Source: Salinivibrio costicola subsp. costicola ATCC 33508 = LMG 11651 (GTDB taxonomy: Bacteria > Pseudomonadota > Gammaproteobacteria > Enterobacterales > Vibrionaceae). Taken from it: a stretch of 64,000 nucleotides of DNA. Shown here piece after piece: positions 18,854 to 29,042 of this stretch. Within the stretch, counting starts at the first letter, position 1, and each line of letters opens with the position of its first letter. The stretch spans positions 1-64,000 of the forward strand of contig AQOF01000006.1 of the NCBI GenBank assembly GCA_000565345.1, read 5' to 3'. A program made the position numbers and the translations under genes. The notes under the pieces are model-generated. The model was not told where the DNA came from. It did no database searches and saw only the letters and a list, made by a program, of their open reading frames with translations.

Positions 18854-20733
18854 ATGGAAGCTGAACAAATCGAGATTGCAACATTTCTTGCACAGTACGC
18901 CCCATTTGATTCAATGCCCGAAGAGGTGGTCGCAGAAGTGGCAACCAGCATTGAGATCAGTTATTTCCGTGCAGGCACCGATATTTTTGCTTACGGTGAT
19001 GAAATTCACGACTTGGCGATCATGCGTAGCGGCGCTGTCGAGCTGTTTCGCCGTAATGGCACCCTGTATAACCGCATATCCGAGGGCGACATTTTTGGCC
19101 AAATGGGTCTATTGATGAACAATCGTGTGCGGATGCCCGCGAAAGCGATTGAAGACACTTTGATCTATTTTATTCCGGAAGCCACGTTTAATCGCTTGTT
19201 TGATGATTTTGAGCATTTTGCCGATTTTGTCGAGGTGGAAGATAGAACACGCTTGCGCCAAGCGGTATCAAGCCACAATGAAGCCAATGATCTCACCACC
19301 TCCAAAGTGAAGAAACTGATTATTCGCGACCCGGTGATGATTGCCAGTACTGACTCCGTGCAATATGCCGCGCAAGTGATGTCGCAAGAAACCGTCTCAT
19401 CGATTTTGGTCATGGGTGATGAGCCCAATCCAGAAACAGGGCTCAAACCGGTACTGGGGATTATTACCGATCGAGACTTGCGTAACCGGGTGTTAGCAGA
19501 AGGTTTGCCTTATGAAACGCCGGTTCAGGAGATCATGTCGCCACAGTTGATTACCTTGGATCATAATGCGTATATTTTTGAGGCCATGCTGACCATTCTG
19601 CGCTCCAACTTGCACCATGTGCCGGTGCTACAGCACGGCAAGCCGATTGGTGTGGTTGCCTTGTCTGATATTGCACGCTACGAGTCGCAAAACAGCTTGT
19701 TCTTGGTGGCGAGTATCTTCCGTCAGCAGTCGGTCGAGGATCTGGTGATCTTATCTAAGCAGGTCAAAGATTGCTTTGTACGCATGGTCAATGAAGATGC
19801 CAACTCGCATATGATTGGCTCGGCACTGTCGGTGATTGGACGCAGTTTTAAGCAGCGTCTTTTAGAGCTTGCCGAAGAAGAGTTGGGTGAGCCGCCTGTG
19901 CCGTATTGCTTTTTGGCGATGGGCTCTATGGCGCGTGATGAGCAGCTGATTGTCACCGACCAAGACAACGCAATTATCCTTGATGACAACTACGATCATG
20001 GCCAACACAATGCATATTTTGAAGCCCTGTCTAAGCGCGTCTCTGATGGCCTAAACGCATGTGGTTATACCTACTGCACCGGTAATATCATGGCGACCAA
20101 CCCCGAGTGGCGTAAAACGCTGAAACAATGGGAGCAATGCTTTGCCGATTGGATAGATAATCCTAGCCCGCGTTCACTGCTCGACAGTAATATTTTCTTC
20201 GACTTGGATGGGGTGCATGGTCGCACGAACTGGGCCGAACAACTTAAAGCTTTCGTGGGTCGTCGCCGCCCGTCGACAATAATCTGCTTTTGGCGTCCAT
20301 GGCGCGTAACGCCTTGAACCGCACTCCACCATTAGGCTTTTTTAAAGATTTTGTCATGGAGCAAGACGGTCGCCACAATAATTCGATTAACTTAAAGCGG
20401 CGTGGTACCGCGCCCTTAGCCGACTTGATACGTGTTCATGCATTGGCGACCGATTCGCGCTCGCAAAACTCGTTTGAGCGTTTAGACGATATTATCGAAG
20501 CAGGGATCTTACCCAAAGGCCGCGGTCCCGATCTGCGCGATGCGATGGAGTTTATTTCGATGGTTAGGATCCGTCACCAAGCATTAGATATAGAAGCGGA
20601 TCGTGAACCTGATAACAATATTGAGCCGGAGAACTTATCTGACTTTGAGCGCCGTAATTTAAAAGACGCCTTTCAGATTTTAAGTAATGCCCAGAAATTT
20701 TTGAAATTCCGCTATCAGCCCAATCGGTCGTAA
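18854..20733 (+). CDS. cNMP-binding/CBS-domain nucleotidyltransferase-like protein (DUF294), frame broken at about 20270
   Basis: Multidomain cytosolic protein. A cyclic-nucleotide-binding-type domain covers about residues 15-135 (FGQMGLLMNNRVRMPAKA). Two CBS motifs follow at about 150-280 (VLGIITDRDLRNRVL and VLQHGKPIGVVALSDIARY). Next is the DUF294 nucleotidyltransferase-like region (FLAMGSMARDEQLIVTDQDN, residues about 355-375) and a helical C-terminal domain (NRTPPLGFFKDFV). This is the layout of GlnD-like signalling proteins found beside transporters. The frame breaks near 20269-20271; one more C in CCC restores an approximately 626-residue protein. Start ATG 18854 with AGGTG 6 bases upstream; GTG 18845 is possible. 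The exonuclease gene follows after 9 bases. Substrate unknown. Confidence 0.85.
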
Positions 20734-20742
20734 AGGAAGGAT

Positions 20743-21473
20743 ATGTTCCACTTTAATCTTAGGAAAAAAGAGGATGCAGACAGGTAGACTGGCGTGCGAT
20801 GCTAGACACGAAACGCGAGACCGTGCAGCACGAAACCTTGCAGGCCTTTTATCAGCAAGGATGGGTGTCACCCGACACGCCCGTTTCGCAAGTGCCGTTT
20901 GTGGCGCTTGATTTTGAAACAACGGGGCTCGATAGCCAGCAAAATGCGATTGTCAGTATTGGCTTAGTGCCTTTTACTCTCAATCGTATTCGCTGCCAAC
21001 AGGCTCAGCATTGGATTGTGAACCCCAACCGACCACTTGCCGAATCGTCGATTGTCATTCACGGCATCACGCACTCCGACATTGTCAATGCACCGGATTT
21101 TTCCCATGTGATTGAGCCATTACTCAGCGCGCTGGCCGGTTCAGTGGTGGTGGTGCATTATCGCCGGATTGAACGCGAGTTTTTGGATCGTGCGATAAAA
21201 GAGCGGCTAGGCGAGGGCATTATTTTCCCCATGGTCGATACCATGGAATTAGAAGCCTGGAAGCATCGCACCGGCAAGCGTAGCTTCGCTGACTGGATAG
21301 CCCGTCGGCCGCCGGAATCGATTCGCTTGGCTGACAGTCGGCAGCGCTATCAGTTGCCATTTTATCAAAGCCACCATGCGCTTACCGATGCAATCGCCAC
21401 TGCTGAGCTGCTACAGGCACAAATTGCATACGACTTCTCGCCTGATACACCCATTAGTGAGTTATGGCGATAA
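20743..21473 (+). CDS. DnaQ-like 3'-5' exonuclease, frame broken at about 20784
   Basis: DEDD-superfamily exonuclease. ExoI motif is PFVALDFETTGLDSQQNAIV (catalytic Asp and Glu), ExoII is in VVVHYRRIEREFLDRAI, and ExoIII is in YQSHHALTDAIATAELLQAQ, the HxxxxD form. An uninterrupted ORF begins only at 20799, but the better start is ATG 20743 with AAGGAAGG just before it, coding MFHFNLRKKEDADR. One extra G at 20783-20784 (cagg to caggg) joins it to VDWRAMLDTKRE, as in relatives, giving about 243 residues. It follows the DUF294 gene closely, so they are likely co-transcribed. The real target of such stand-alone exonucleases is not known. Confidence 0.83.
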
Positions 21474-21577
21474 TAAACAAAGACACAATGAACGTTTCTC
21501 GTGTGGTTTCCGTATTCGTCGACAAGGCGTATAATTTGCGTGCTACAAGCCAGTGACGGAAAGTAAGAGGAACACAA

Positions 21578-21781
21578 ATGACATTGATCCACGTAGTAGA
21601 GGGGCTGGCATTCGGTCTCGGGGTGCTGTTGTTATCATCGTCGGTTGGCTTTGCCTATTGGGGATTGACGCTCAAACCGGAAGAAGCAGAAGACATGACA
21701 GCGCGTAAAATTGAGTTGGGTTTTTACGCCGGCGCGTGTCTGGTTTTTACGCTATTAATCGGGTATTGGTTGAGCGTGTAA
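21578..21781 (+). CDS. Small two-helix membrane protein of unknown function
   Basis: A 67-residue protein with two hydrophobic helices (about residues 6-29 and 47-66) joined by a charged loop LKPEEAEDMTARKIE. The ATG has AGAGGAA 8 bases upstream, and a terminator follows 29 bases after the stop, which supports a real gene. I do not recognise the family. It lies 104 bases after the exonuclease gene on the same strand. Confidence 0.6.
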   Translation: MTLIHVVEGLAFGLGVLLLSSSVGFAYWGLTLKPEEAEDMTARKIELGFYAGACLVFTLLIGYWLSV

Positions 21782-21810
21782 GTTCATCGCCTTAAAAAGT
21801 GAGCCCAATA

Positions 21811-21841
21811 AAAAAACCACCGAATCATCGGTGGTTTTTTT
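21811..21841. terminator. Bidirectional terminator between convergent genes
   Basis: AAAAAACCACCGA-ATCA-TCGGTGGTTTTTT, a perfect 13-bp stem with A and T tracts. It serves the small membrane protein (plus) and the AGCS symporter (minus). Confidence 0.9.
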
Positions 21842-21858
21842 GTTCTATCGGCTTGGCA

Positions 21859-23290
21859 TTACCAAACGTCTTTATCGATTTGCTTATCCAGTTTCGGGAA
21901 TTTGGTACGATCAAAGGTCGGTTTTTTACCCGCACGACGCTGGTCTTCGTAGTCTTTCATCAAGGCGAACGCGACGCCAGACAGCAGCGCAATCGCGACC
22001 AAGTTAATCACGGCCATCATCCCATTGATAAGTCAGCAAAGCTCCAAATCAGTGGCAGATCCATCACCGCGCCCATCAGCACCATTGCGAGCACCGCAAT
22101 ACGATACAACAAGATGACTTTACGACACTTAAAGATGTATTCGATGTTAGACTCGCCATACGAATAATTGGCGATGATCGAGGTAAAGGCAAACAGCAGA
22201 ATCGCGATGGCGATAAAGGCAGCGCCCCAATCACCGACTTGGCTGACCAAGCTTCTTGCGTCAGTGCAATACCTGTCAGGCCGCTCTCAGGCTCAAGCAT
22301 GCCTGAGATCAAGATAATCGATGCGGTCGCGGTACAAATGACAATGGTATCAACGAAGACACCCAGCATCTGGACGTAGCCCTGCGCGGCAGGATGATTC
22401 GGCTTGGTGGTCGCCGTTGCCGCAGCATTAGGGGCTGAACCCATACCGGCTTCGTTTGAGAACAAGCCGCGTTTAATCCCTTGCATCATTGCTTGTGCGA
22501 TCGCATAGCCCATGGCACCGCCTGCAGCCTGCTCCAAGCCTAATGCGCTTTTGACAATGGTTGTAATCACGGCGGGAAGCTGTTCGATGTTCATGGCAAC
22601 CACGACCAAGGCAACCAATAAATAAGCCAGTGCCATAAAGGGGACAATCAGCTCTGCAACGCGTGCGACTGAGCGCATGCCGCCAAAAATAACCGGTGCG
22701 GTGACCAACGCTAGACCAATACCGACAGCGAGATCATTAAAGCCAAACGCGGTGTCCATGGCTGCGGCAATGGAATTCGATTGCACCCCGTTAAAAGCCA
22801 AACCAAAGGCGATAATCAAGCAAATGGCAAACGCAATCCCAAGCCAACGTTGACCCAAGCCTTTTTCGATGTAGTAAGCCGGGCCTCCGCGGTAGGTTTT
22901 GTCGTTGTGGTTCACTTTGTACGCTTGCGCGAGAGTGGATTCGACAAAGCTGGTGGCCATACCCACCAGGGCGGTTAGCCACATCCAGAAAATAGCACCC
23001 GGGCCACCAAGATACAGCGCCACCGCGACACCTGCCATATTCCCGGTGCCGACACGCGCGGCAAGACTGGTACTGAATGCTTGGAACGACGAGATCCCGC
23101 CTGATGCGCCATTACGGCTGTCTGCCATCAGTTTAAACATGTGGCCAAAGTTACGGAATTGAATGAAGCCTGATCGCACCGTGAAGTACAAGCCTAAGCC
23201 AATCAAAAGATAAATCAGTACGCTGCCCCAAAGGAGGCCGTTACCTGTATCGACTACGGACACAAATAGATTTTTAAGTAGTTCCATCAT
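21859..23290 (-). CDS. AGCS-family sodium:alanine/glycine symporter, frame broken at about 22250 and 22022
   Basis: Inner-membrane sodium-coupled amino acid importer with about eleven hydrophobic segments. Family motifs are IQFRNFGHMFKLM near residue 45, SSFQAFSTSLAARVGTGNMA near 75 and GLFSNEAGMGSAPNAAATA near 285. Two breaks occur. At about 22250 one T is missing (coding strand GCTTTGG read as GCTTGG), after which LVSQVGDWGAAFIAIAILL continues in another frame. At about 22022 one G is missing, after which MMAVINLVAIALLSGVAF continues to the stop at 21859. Repaired length is about 477 residues. Start chosen at 23290; the open frame extends to 23428, but that part is not family-like. Confidence 0.87.
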
Positions 23291-23868
23291 TAAACTCTGT
23301 TTTGTCTGTTGGGAGACGCCTTGCACGGTTGTTGCTCGGGCCATAACCCGATGATTACCGAATGCGAGGGTCGACAACCACTGTCCTTGTGAGATCGCTG
23401 CCATCCATGCAGGTGAGCAACGCGTCACTCGAGAAAGTCATGCATCAAGGCCTGATATGACGAGTGGACGTTGAGTCTGCAACAGCATTTTGAATCCATG
23501 CTCGGCTGTTGCCAGAGTGCGCTTTGATTAGCCATGCCGATGTTTCAACGCACCGGTACACTAATTGGAGCACGCCGGATAATACCGATATTTGTGAGAC
23601 AAAACACTATATGATTAGCGAAGTGTTGGTTTTTTAATCGGTTGCATGTGTTAATAACAGCACTAAAAACTGTAACCAAAATGTAATGCTTTGCAGGCTA
23701 ATTGCTTGATGTTAAAGCAGTCCAGGTTCAAGGAGGTAAATGATATAGCGTAAATAATGACTATTTATTCACATTGTTAAGACTGAACAAAATGTGATCG
23801 ACAGCACGTAATATCAGCAAAATCGAGTGGTAAGCATGCAAGCCATTCGGAAACGCCAACCGTTTTTG
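23291..23868. other. Intergenic region upstream of the AGCS gene
   Basis: About 580 bases without a credible gene. On the minus strand it is the leader/promoter of the AGCS symporter and contains two hairpins: 23479-23512 (GCAACAGC with GCTGTTGC) and 23336-23351 (TCGGG with CCCGA). Because glycine riboswitches precede some Vibrio AGCS genes I looked for one, but the conserved core is not convincing. AAGGAGGT followed by ATG-ATA-TAG at 23740 is a start signal with only two sense codons. Confidence 0.5.
23479..23512 (-). repeat. Hairpin in the AGCS leader
   Basis: Perfect 8-bp arms GCAACAGC and GCTGTTGC enclose 18 bases, with further AGCA/TGCT pairing inside. It lies about 190-220 bases before the AGCS start. 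No T-run follows on the minus strand, so it is not a plain terminator. Confidence 0.5.
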
Positions 23869-24075
23869 TCAGAAAAAGTAACGGCGCATGCCTAATTGAT
23901 TAGGGAGGTGAGTTTTTTTCGCCAGCAGATCGCGTCTCACCATCTCAATCGCAGATAAAGCGGTATCTGGATCAATGGCATGGTTTTCGAGCAAGTAAAT
24001 AAGATCGACAGCGAGTTTGACGTCATCAGGGGCGTTTTCTAAGGCGCTTGGTGTCGACGCGTGCGGGTCAGTCAT
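23869..24075 (-). CDS. ybaM: YbaM/DUF2496 family small protein
   Basis: This 68-residue protein contains [19 protein letters not shown] (about residues 12-30), almost the same as the start of E. coli YbaM, then a helix [16 protein letters not shown]. It is probably a small cytosolic helical protein. Its biochemical role is not well settled. The ATG overlaps the stop of the upstream deacetylase-like gene by 4 bases, and GGAGG lies 6 bases before it inside that gene. In E. coli ybaM follows priC directly; here a deacetylase-like gene is inserted between the two. Confidence 0.85.
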   Translation of the reverse strand: MTDPHASTPSALENAPDDVKLAVDLIYLLENHAIDPDTALSAIEMVRRDLLAKKTHLPNQLGMRRYFF

Positions 24076-24998
24076 GATACCTCCGGGCTGGATGCAAAAT
24101 CAGCAAAGTGAATAAGGGCCGCTTGAATGAGTTGTTCGTGCAACGGCACCAAACTGGTGTGCGAGTCATGGTATCCGCCACCAATCACCGCGGCGACCGG
24201 AATATCATGCTTGGCACAGCGTGAGAGTACCCCGCTATCGCGTTGATAAATGCCCTCGGTCGATAACGCCAAATAGCCAAGCGCATCCGCTTGGTGGACA
24301 TCGACCCCCGCATCATAAATCACCATATCAGGGCGGTATTGTGCGAGGGCGAGATCTAACAAGGGCAAAAAAGCGCTGAGATAGTCCTGATCGTCTGTGC
24401 CTGTTGGCAGGGGTAAGTCCAAATCGGAGGGCGGTTTGCGTGAGGGAAAATTTTTCTCGCAATGGACAGAAAACGTCACAATATCGGGGTGGTCGGCGGC
24501 CAAGGCGGCGGTGCCATCGCCATGATGTACATCACAATCGACAATCATCACCTTATCAATGCCTGGCTGGGTGAGCGCATGGCGGGCGGCAATCATCAAA
24601 TCATTAAATAAACAAAAGCCGCTGCCAAAGTCGTAGTGCGCATGGTGATAGCCGCCGGTGAGATGAATAGCAAGGCCTGAATCCAGAGCGTGATCGACCG
24701 TCAGTGTGGTGCCGCCGAGCGAGGTTAAACTGCGTGCGATCAATGCGTCGCTCCATGGAAAACCAATCCGACGCATTTTGACTAAGGGGAGATCCCCTGC
24801 CAGCAACTGACTGACATACGCGGGATCATGAACGGCATCAATCACTGTCCGAGTGGCCGGGATCGGTTGATGAAATTCAACCGGTAACGCCAGGCGTTGT
24901 AACCGCTCAAACAACAATCGGTATTTTTGCAAAGGGTAGCGGTGGCCGTCGGGAAGGGGAAAGTCCGAGTACACCGGATGATAAATCAATGGCAGCAC
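24072..24998 (-). CDS. Histone deacetylase/AcuC-family protein
   Basis: A 308-residue zinc-dependent deacetylase-type enzyme of the arginase/deacetylase fold. Visible active-site motifs are [20 protein letters not shown] (the His pair), [15 protein letters not shown] (zinc-binding Asp/His) and [16 protein letters not shown] (second zinc Asp), followed by GGGYHDS near the C-terminus. In bacteria such proteins act on acetyl-lysine or acetyl-polyamines; the substrate here is unknown. GTG start with AGGAG 8 bases before it. It lies between priC and ybaM in one minus-strand run. Confidence 0.9.
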   Translation of the reverse strand: MLPLIYHPVYSDFPLPDGHRYPLQKYRLLFERLQRLALPVEFHQPIPATRTVIDAVHDPAYVSQLLAGDLPLVKMRRIGFPWSDALIARSLTSLGGTTLTVDHALDSGLAIHLTGGYHHAHYDFGSGFCLFNDLMIAARHALTQPGIDKVMIVDCDVHHGDGTAALAADHPDIVTFSVHCEKNFPSRKPPSDLDLPLPTGTDDQDYLSAFLPLLDLALAQYRPDMVIYDAGVDVHQADALGYLALSTEGIYQRDSGVLSRCAKHDIPVAAVIGGGYHDSHTSLVPLHEQLIQAALIHFADFASSPEVS

Positions 24999-25053
24999 GT
25001 ATCTCTCCTGGTTGAGCGCTCGGGTTTGACGCTTGGTGTGAGCTGAACGTGAA

Positions 25054-25608
25054 TCACGATTTTTTTTCTCGGTAACTGATCGTGGTTTCGATACGCTCTC
25101 GCGCCTTGGTGCAGCGTGCTAGGCGTTGTTCTAGGGCAAGCACTTGTTTTTGGTACTGCTGACGCACCGCAGGGGTCGATGCCATCTCGACGCTGGCATT
25201 GGCGTCTCGGAGTTTATCGGCTAGTCGACGCTCCCAATCTTGGTGCTTGGCTAAGTCTTGATAAAGCTCACCAATCGCCTGGCGTCGTGGCCCGAGTTTG
25301 GCTTGCTCTTGCTTACGTAACGGCTGTGTCGCCAGTTCACGTTGTAGCGCGGTGATTTGCGATAACAAGGTGTCGCAAATATGGGTCGCACGTGCATCGG
25401 TCAGCACCCCTTGTTGGTGATCGCGCTGCATCACTGCCAGCAATCCTTGGGCTTCGTTCACACAGGGTGTGAGCAATTTGCCTTTGCAATGAAAAAGCGT
25501 TGTCGCGAATAAAGGCGCGCGGGCTTCGCCACGGCGTCGGTCGACCTCTGCGGCTTGATTGGCCAGTTGCTCAAGGTGTTGGGACATTGCATCGATTTGC
25601 GCTTTCAT
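25054..25608 (-). CDS. priC: Primosomal replication protein PriC
   Basis: This 184-residue, mostly helical and basic protein has the PriC pattern ARAPLFATTLFHCKGKLLTP near residue 35. Arginine- and glutamine-rich helices fill the C-terminal half (LEQRLARCTKARERIETTI). In E. coli PriC helps reload the replicative helicase at stalled forks. The ATG at 25608 is preferred over the GTG at 25626, with GAGAG upstream. The genes dinG-tauE-priC-deacetylase-ybaM run on the minus strand with gaps of 15-55 bases or overlaps, so they probably form one operon. Confidence 0.82.
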   Translation of the reverse strand: MKAQIDAMSQHLEQLANQAAEVDRRRGEARAPLFATTLFHCKGKLLTPCVNEAQGLLAVMQRDHQQGVLTDARATHICDTLLSQITALQRELATQPLRKQEQAKLGPRRQAIGELYQDLAKHQDWERRLADKLRDANASVEMASTPAVRQQYQKQVLALEQRLARCTKARERIETTISYREKKS

Positions 25609-25650
25609 TATGGGTCTCTCAGTCACGCACAGCGGCGACGATAACGGCGA

Positions 25651-26423
25651 TTAAAACCAAGCATCAACGGCCAGTTTACCGGCTAAAATCACCACCGCGG
25701 TCACAAAAATAGGTCGAATAAACTGACTGCCAAAACGAATCGCGGAGTGGGCGCCAATAAATGCCCCCAGCATCAAGCATACGCCCATGGTCAGCCCGAG
25801 TGCCCAGTTCACATGGCCCAAAAGCGCAAACGCCACCAATGAGGTAATATTACTGGTGAAGTTCATCGCTTTCGCCAGTCCGGAAGAGAGCAAAATATTC
25901 ATCCGATAGAGCGACATGGTAGACACCGTCCAAAATGCGCCCGTACCCGGACCGGCAACGCCATCATAAAAGCCAACGACAGGCCTTGGCTCCATTGCTT
26001 CATCGGTAACTTAGGGCAGCGCGCGGGGAGCTGGTTGTTATCTCCTTTAGGGTGGGGATGCCAAACGGTGTAAATCGCTGCCACAAGCACTACCACGGGG
26101 ATCGCCTTTTCTAACCATTCAGTGCTTAGCACATCAACCAGTAAAGTCCCTGCGGTTGCGCCAATCAAGGTGCCCCAAAACGCGTGTTGCCAAAATAAAG
26201 GCGAAAAAAGACGTTTTTTATAATAGGTAAAGGCGGCGGTGCTGGAGGCAAAGGTCGCGGCCAGTTTATTGGTACCTAATGCCACATGGGGCGGCAAACC
26301 CAGTGATAATAGAGCTGGAACAGTCAGCATGCCGCCACCGCCGGCGACGGCATCGATAAAGCCGGCGACAAAAGCAGTCAGCCCTAGGATCACTAAGGTC
26401 GAAAGATCAATCAATTCAAGCAT
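25651..26423 (-). CDS. TauE/SafE-family membrane exporter, frame broken at about 25973
   Basis: Inner-membrane protein with about eight hydrophobic segments, of the sulfite exporter TauE/SafE family (transport of sulfur-containing organic anions in known members). The N-terminal half has GFIDAVAGGGGMLTVPALLS near residue 22, and the C-terminal half has the repeat-like GFYDGVAGPGTGAFWTVS. The two halves are in different frames. One G is missing at about 25973 (coding strand TTGGGCTTTT read as TTGGCTTTT); adding it yields WSQGLSLGFYDGVAGPGTG and a 257-residue protein. ATG at 26423 chosen, since the GTG at 26429 has no ribosome site. It lies 14 bases after dinG. Confidence 0.86.
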
Positions 26424-26437
26424 AGTCACTCGTTAAT

Positions 26438-28510
26438 TTAAGGTTCGATCACGCGTTTGAATGGCGGCAGCGAGTCGAGTAAAGATTGGCCATATCTGCG
26501 GGTGATAATGCGCCGGTCAAGAAGCACTACCTTACCAGAGTCTTCCTCTTTGCGCAGTAGACGACCGACTGATTGCACCAGCTTTTTACTCGCTTCTGGG
26601 ACCGCGATTTGTAAAAACGGATTGCCACCGCAGCGTTCAATGTACTCCGCGTGAGCTTCTTCCACTGGAGAAGTGGGGACCGCAAAGGGAATTTTCGTAA
26701 TAATGAGATTAGTCAATAAGTTACCGGGTAAATCTAAGCCCTCGGAAAAACTGCCGGTGCCAAAAATGATACTGGTTTTGTCCGCACTGACTGCTTGCTG
26801 ATGGGCCTTTAATAGCGCCGTGCGTGATTGTGTGCCTTGACAGAGCAGTTGCCAGCGCGTTGTGTGACCGTTTGCTCAATGGCTTGGGTGACTTGCTTCA
26901 TCTGCCAATAAGAGGCGAACAATACCAAGGACGCTCGCTCGCCCTCTAAGTGCTCAATAATTTTCTCGCTCAGCGCCGCCGTAAAGGCACTGGCTTGCGG
27001 CTCACAAGGCATGGTTGGGATCACCAAGCGCGCTTTATTGGCGTAATCAAATGGCGAGGGTAAGGCTAAATAACGCGAACCATCGCTTTCACTGAGTCCG
27101 ACTTGGCGGCAAAAATAGCTAAAGCGATTCAGGGCGCGCAAGGTCGCAGAAAACAGGCCAACCCCGGCGGCGCGAGACCAGAGCATTTGATCCAGACGCC
27201 AGCCTACTTCTAAGGGAGAGACATGCACCCACAGATCCCCCTCGCGCTCACGGCAGGCTTGCACCCAACGGGCAAGCGGTGCGCCTTTATCGGCATTCGG
27301 TTGGGCCATTAAGGTCCAGACTTTTTCTAAATTTTCTAACCGTTGGAGGAAAAACGCGGTTTCGGCGAGCGCCGGATCAGCCAGTTTGGCAGAAATGTCA
27401 TTTTCTTTCAGACGCTCATTGATCAAATCATGGATCTTTCCCAATGCCTGATGGGCTTTTTTGCTCGCGGTTTTAAGCTGCTCACTGGGCGCAATCAGGG
27501 CTTCGGGCAGTTCACCATCGGCAAAGCGATAACAACCGTCGTCGTTGAGCGACAGCTGGCTGAGCATATTTTTTGCCTCGCGTAACCCTGGGATCAGGGT
27601 TTGTATCGCCTCGAGTAAGCTATCAACAAAGCGGTGTGCGCGCGTCATATCCGCGGTATTTCCCAACTTGGTAGTGGCTTGGTTCAGCTTTTCTAACCAA
27701 CTGACCACGCCGAGCAAACTGGCACTGGCGGCTGAAAAGTCACGCGCCACCGTGGGAAGATGGTGCGCCTCGTCAATCATATATAGGCACTGCTCTGGCT
27801 CGGGCAAGATCACCCCGCCGCCGAGTTCGAGATCGGCGAGCAGCAAGCTGTGATTGACCACCACCACATCGGCTTTATCCATTGCCTCGCGCGCTTTGGC
27901 AAAGGGCAACCACGGTGAGCGGGCAGGCCAGCATGGCAGGTGTGTTTGTCAGAGGCGATCGCTTGCCATAGGTGATCGGCAATCGGTTTGGGCCAGCTGT
28001 CGCGGTCGCCATCCCATTTTCCTCGACTCAGAGCGGCGTAAAGATCATTCAGCAGCAATTGCTCGCTGCGCTTAGGTTTTTGGGCAAATAGCGCCCCTTG
28101 GATGCTCTCGGTCTCTGCCACTGCACTCAGCTTGTGTGCACAGCAATAGCGCTGCCGCCCCTTGGCCAAGATAAAATCAAACGGCTTGGGCAGATACGAT
28201 GAAAAAACGGGATATCTTTATCGGCGAGCTGCTCTTGCAACGCCACGGTTGCGGTCGACACCACCACTTTTTTATTGTTGTTAAGCGCAAACGGAATCGC
28301 GCCCATCAAATACGCCATTGATTTGCCCACCCCAGTGCCGGCCTCGGCCACCAGTAGCCGACGCTTGGGGTCATAATCACCCGCCAAGGTTTTGGCCAGC
28401 TCTGCCACTAAATAGTTTTGAGCTTTGCGCGGGATAAAGTGGGGAAGTTGGTCTTGTAGCGTTTGGTAGCACGCGCGAATGTCTGATTTTACGGCAGGGC
28501 TGAGCATCAA
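26438..28510 (-). CDS. dinG: ATP-dependent DNA helicase DinG, frame broken at three places
   Basis: XPD-like superfamily 2 helicase (5'-3') with an iron-sulfur cluster that resolves R-loops and replication-transcription conflicts. Walker A is AEAGTGVGKSMAYLM near residue 57, the DEAH box is YMIDEAHHL, and the last motif is LVQSVGRLLRKEEDSG. Cysteines for the cluster lie in QRYCCAHKLS and the CHAGLPAHRGCPF region. Breaks are at about 28202-28207 (one T missing from a run of T on the coding strand), 27904-27906 (one C missing) and 26852-26857 (one base missing). Repaired length is about 691 residues. All segments are family-like up to each break, so errors in the sequence are likely. Confidence 0.88.
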
Positions 28511-29042
28511 CAGGTCCGAGTAGTAAAGGATAAGCCCAGTATAACACGGGGAAAAAACGTGAAAACGATCGCGAAATGTAAGTTTTCCTTACAGATATGA
28601 GATCTTGGTCACGAATTTAATTTGAACCATTCGCTGCTATCTTGCTGATCTGCCGTTTTATTAACAAAAAGCCGTATTTAAGCTGTTGATTAGTTTTTTA
28701 TTCTAAAAATGAAATAATAAAAGACAATAGTCAGAGTTTTATATCGCAAAGGGTTGTTGTTAAATTTCATCAACACACACTGCTAACGAGGTTTAAACTG
28801 TGATCTTAGTTCATTAACGTTTGCTATCTATTTGTTTTTAAGTGTATTTTGTATATTTTGTAATGCGCTTCCAGCCAGTTGACAGAACCTCAAATGTTCT
28901 GCACGATTAGCCACGGAGTTTCAGTGAACTGGCATTTTGTGCTTCGCAGCGTTTGCTGCTGGTAACAGAGTGACAGTCACCATAAAACAGAGTTCCATGA
29001 AAGAACTCATAATGACTAAATAGAAAAGGCAGTGGATTAACC
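28511..29042. other. Promoter and long leader region of the porin gene
   Basis: About 530 bases with no credible gene. The left half is AT-rich and is expected to carry divergent promoters for dinG and the porin. The right part (28874-29008) is rich in inverted repeats and is listed separately as a structured leader. Confidence 0.5.
28874..29008 (+). promoter_or_regulatory. Structured 5' leader of the porin gene
   Basis: GCCAGTT (28874-28880) pairs with AACTGGC (28927-28933) and encloses a hairpin CAGAAC/GTTCTG (28883-28901). Further on are the palindrome GTGACAGTCAC and a hairpin GAGTTC/GAACTC (28990-29008), which ends 34 bases before the ATG. Outer-membrane protein genes are often controlled by small RNAs binding such leaders; no specific regulator is shown. 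Confidence 0.45.

Noticed and set aside
23290-23640. Glycine riboswitch upstream of the AGCS gene
   Set aside because: A TCTCACAAGGACAG-like string is present on the minus strand, but the paired conserved core of the aptamer is not visible by eye.
23740-23748. AAGGAGGTAA-ATG-ATA-TAG, a start signal with only two sense codons
   Set aside because: All frames after it hit stops at once and there is no family signal downstream. It may be a chance ribosome-site-like sequence; I could not support a gene or leader peptide.
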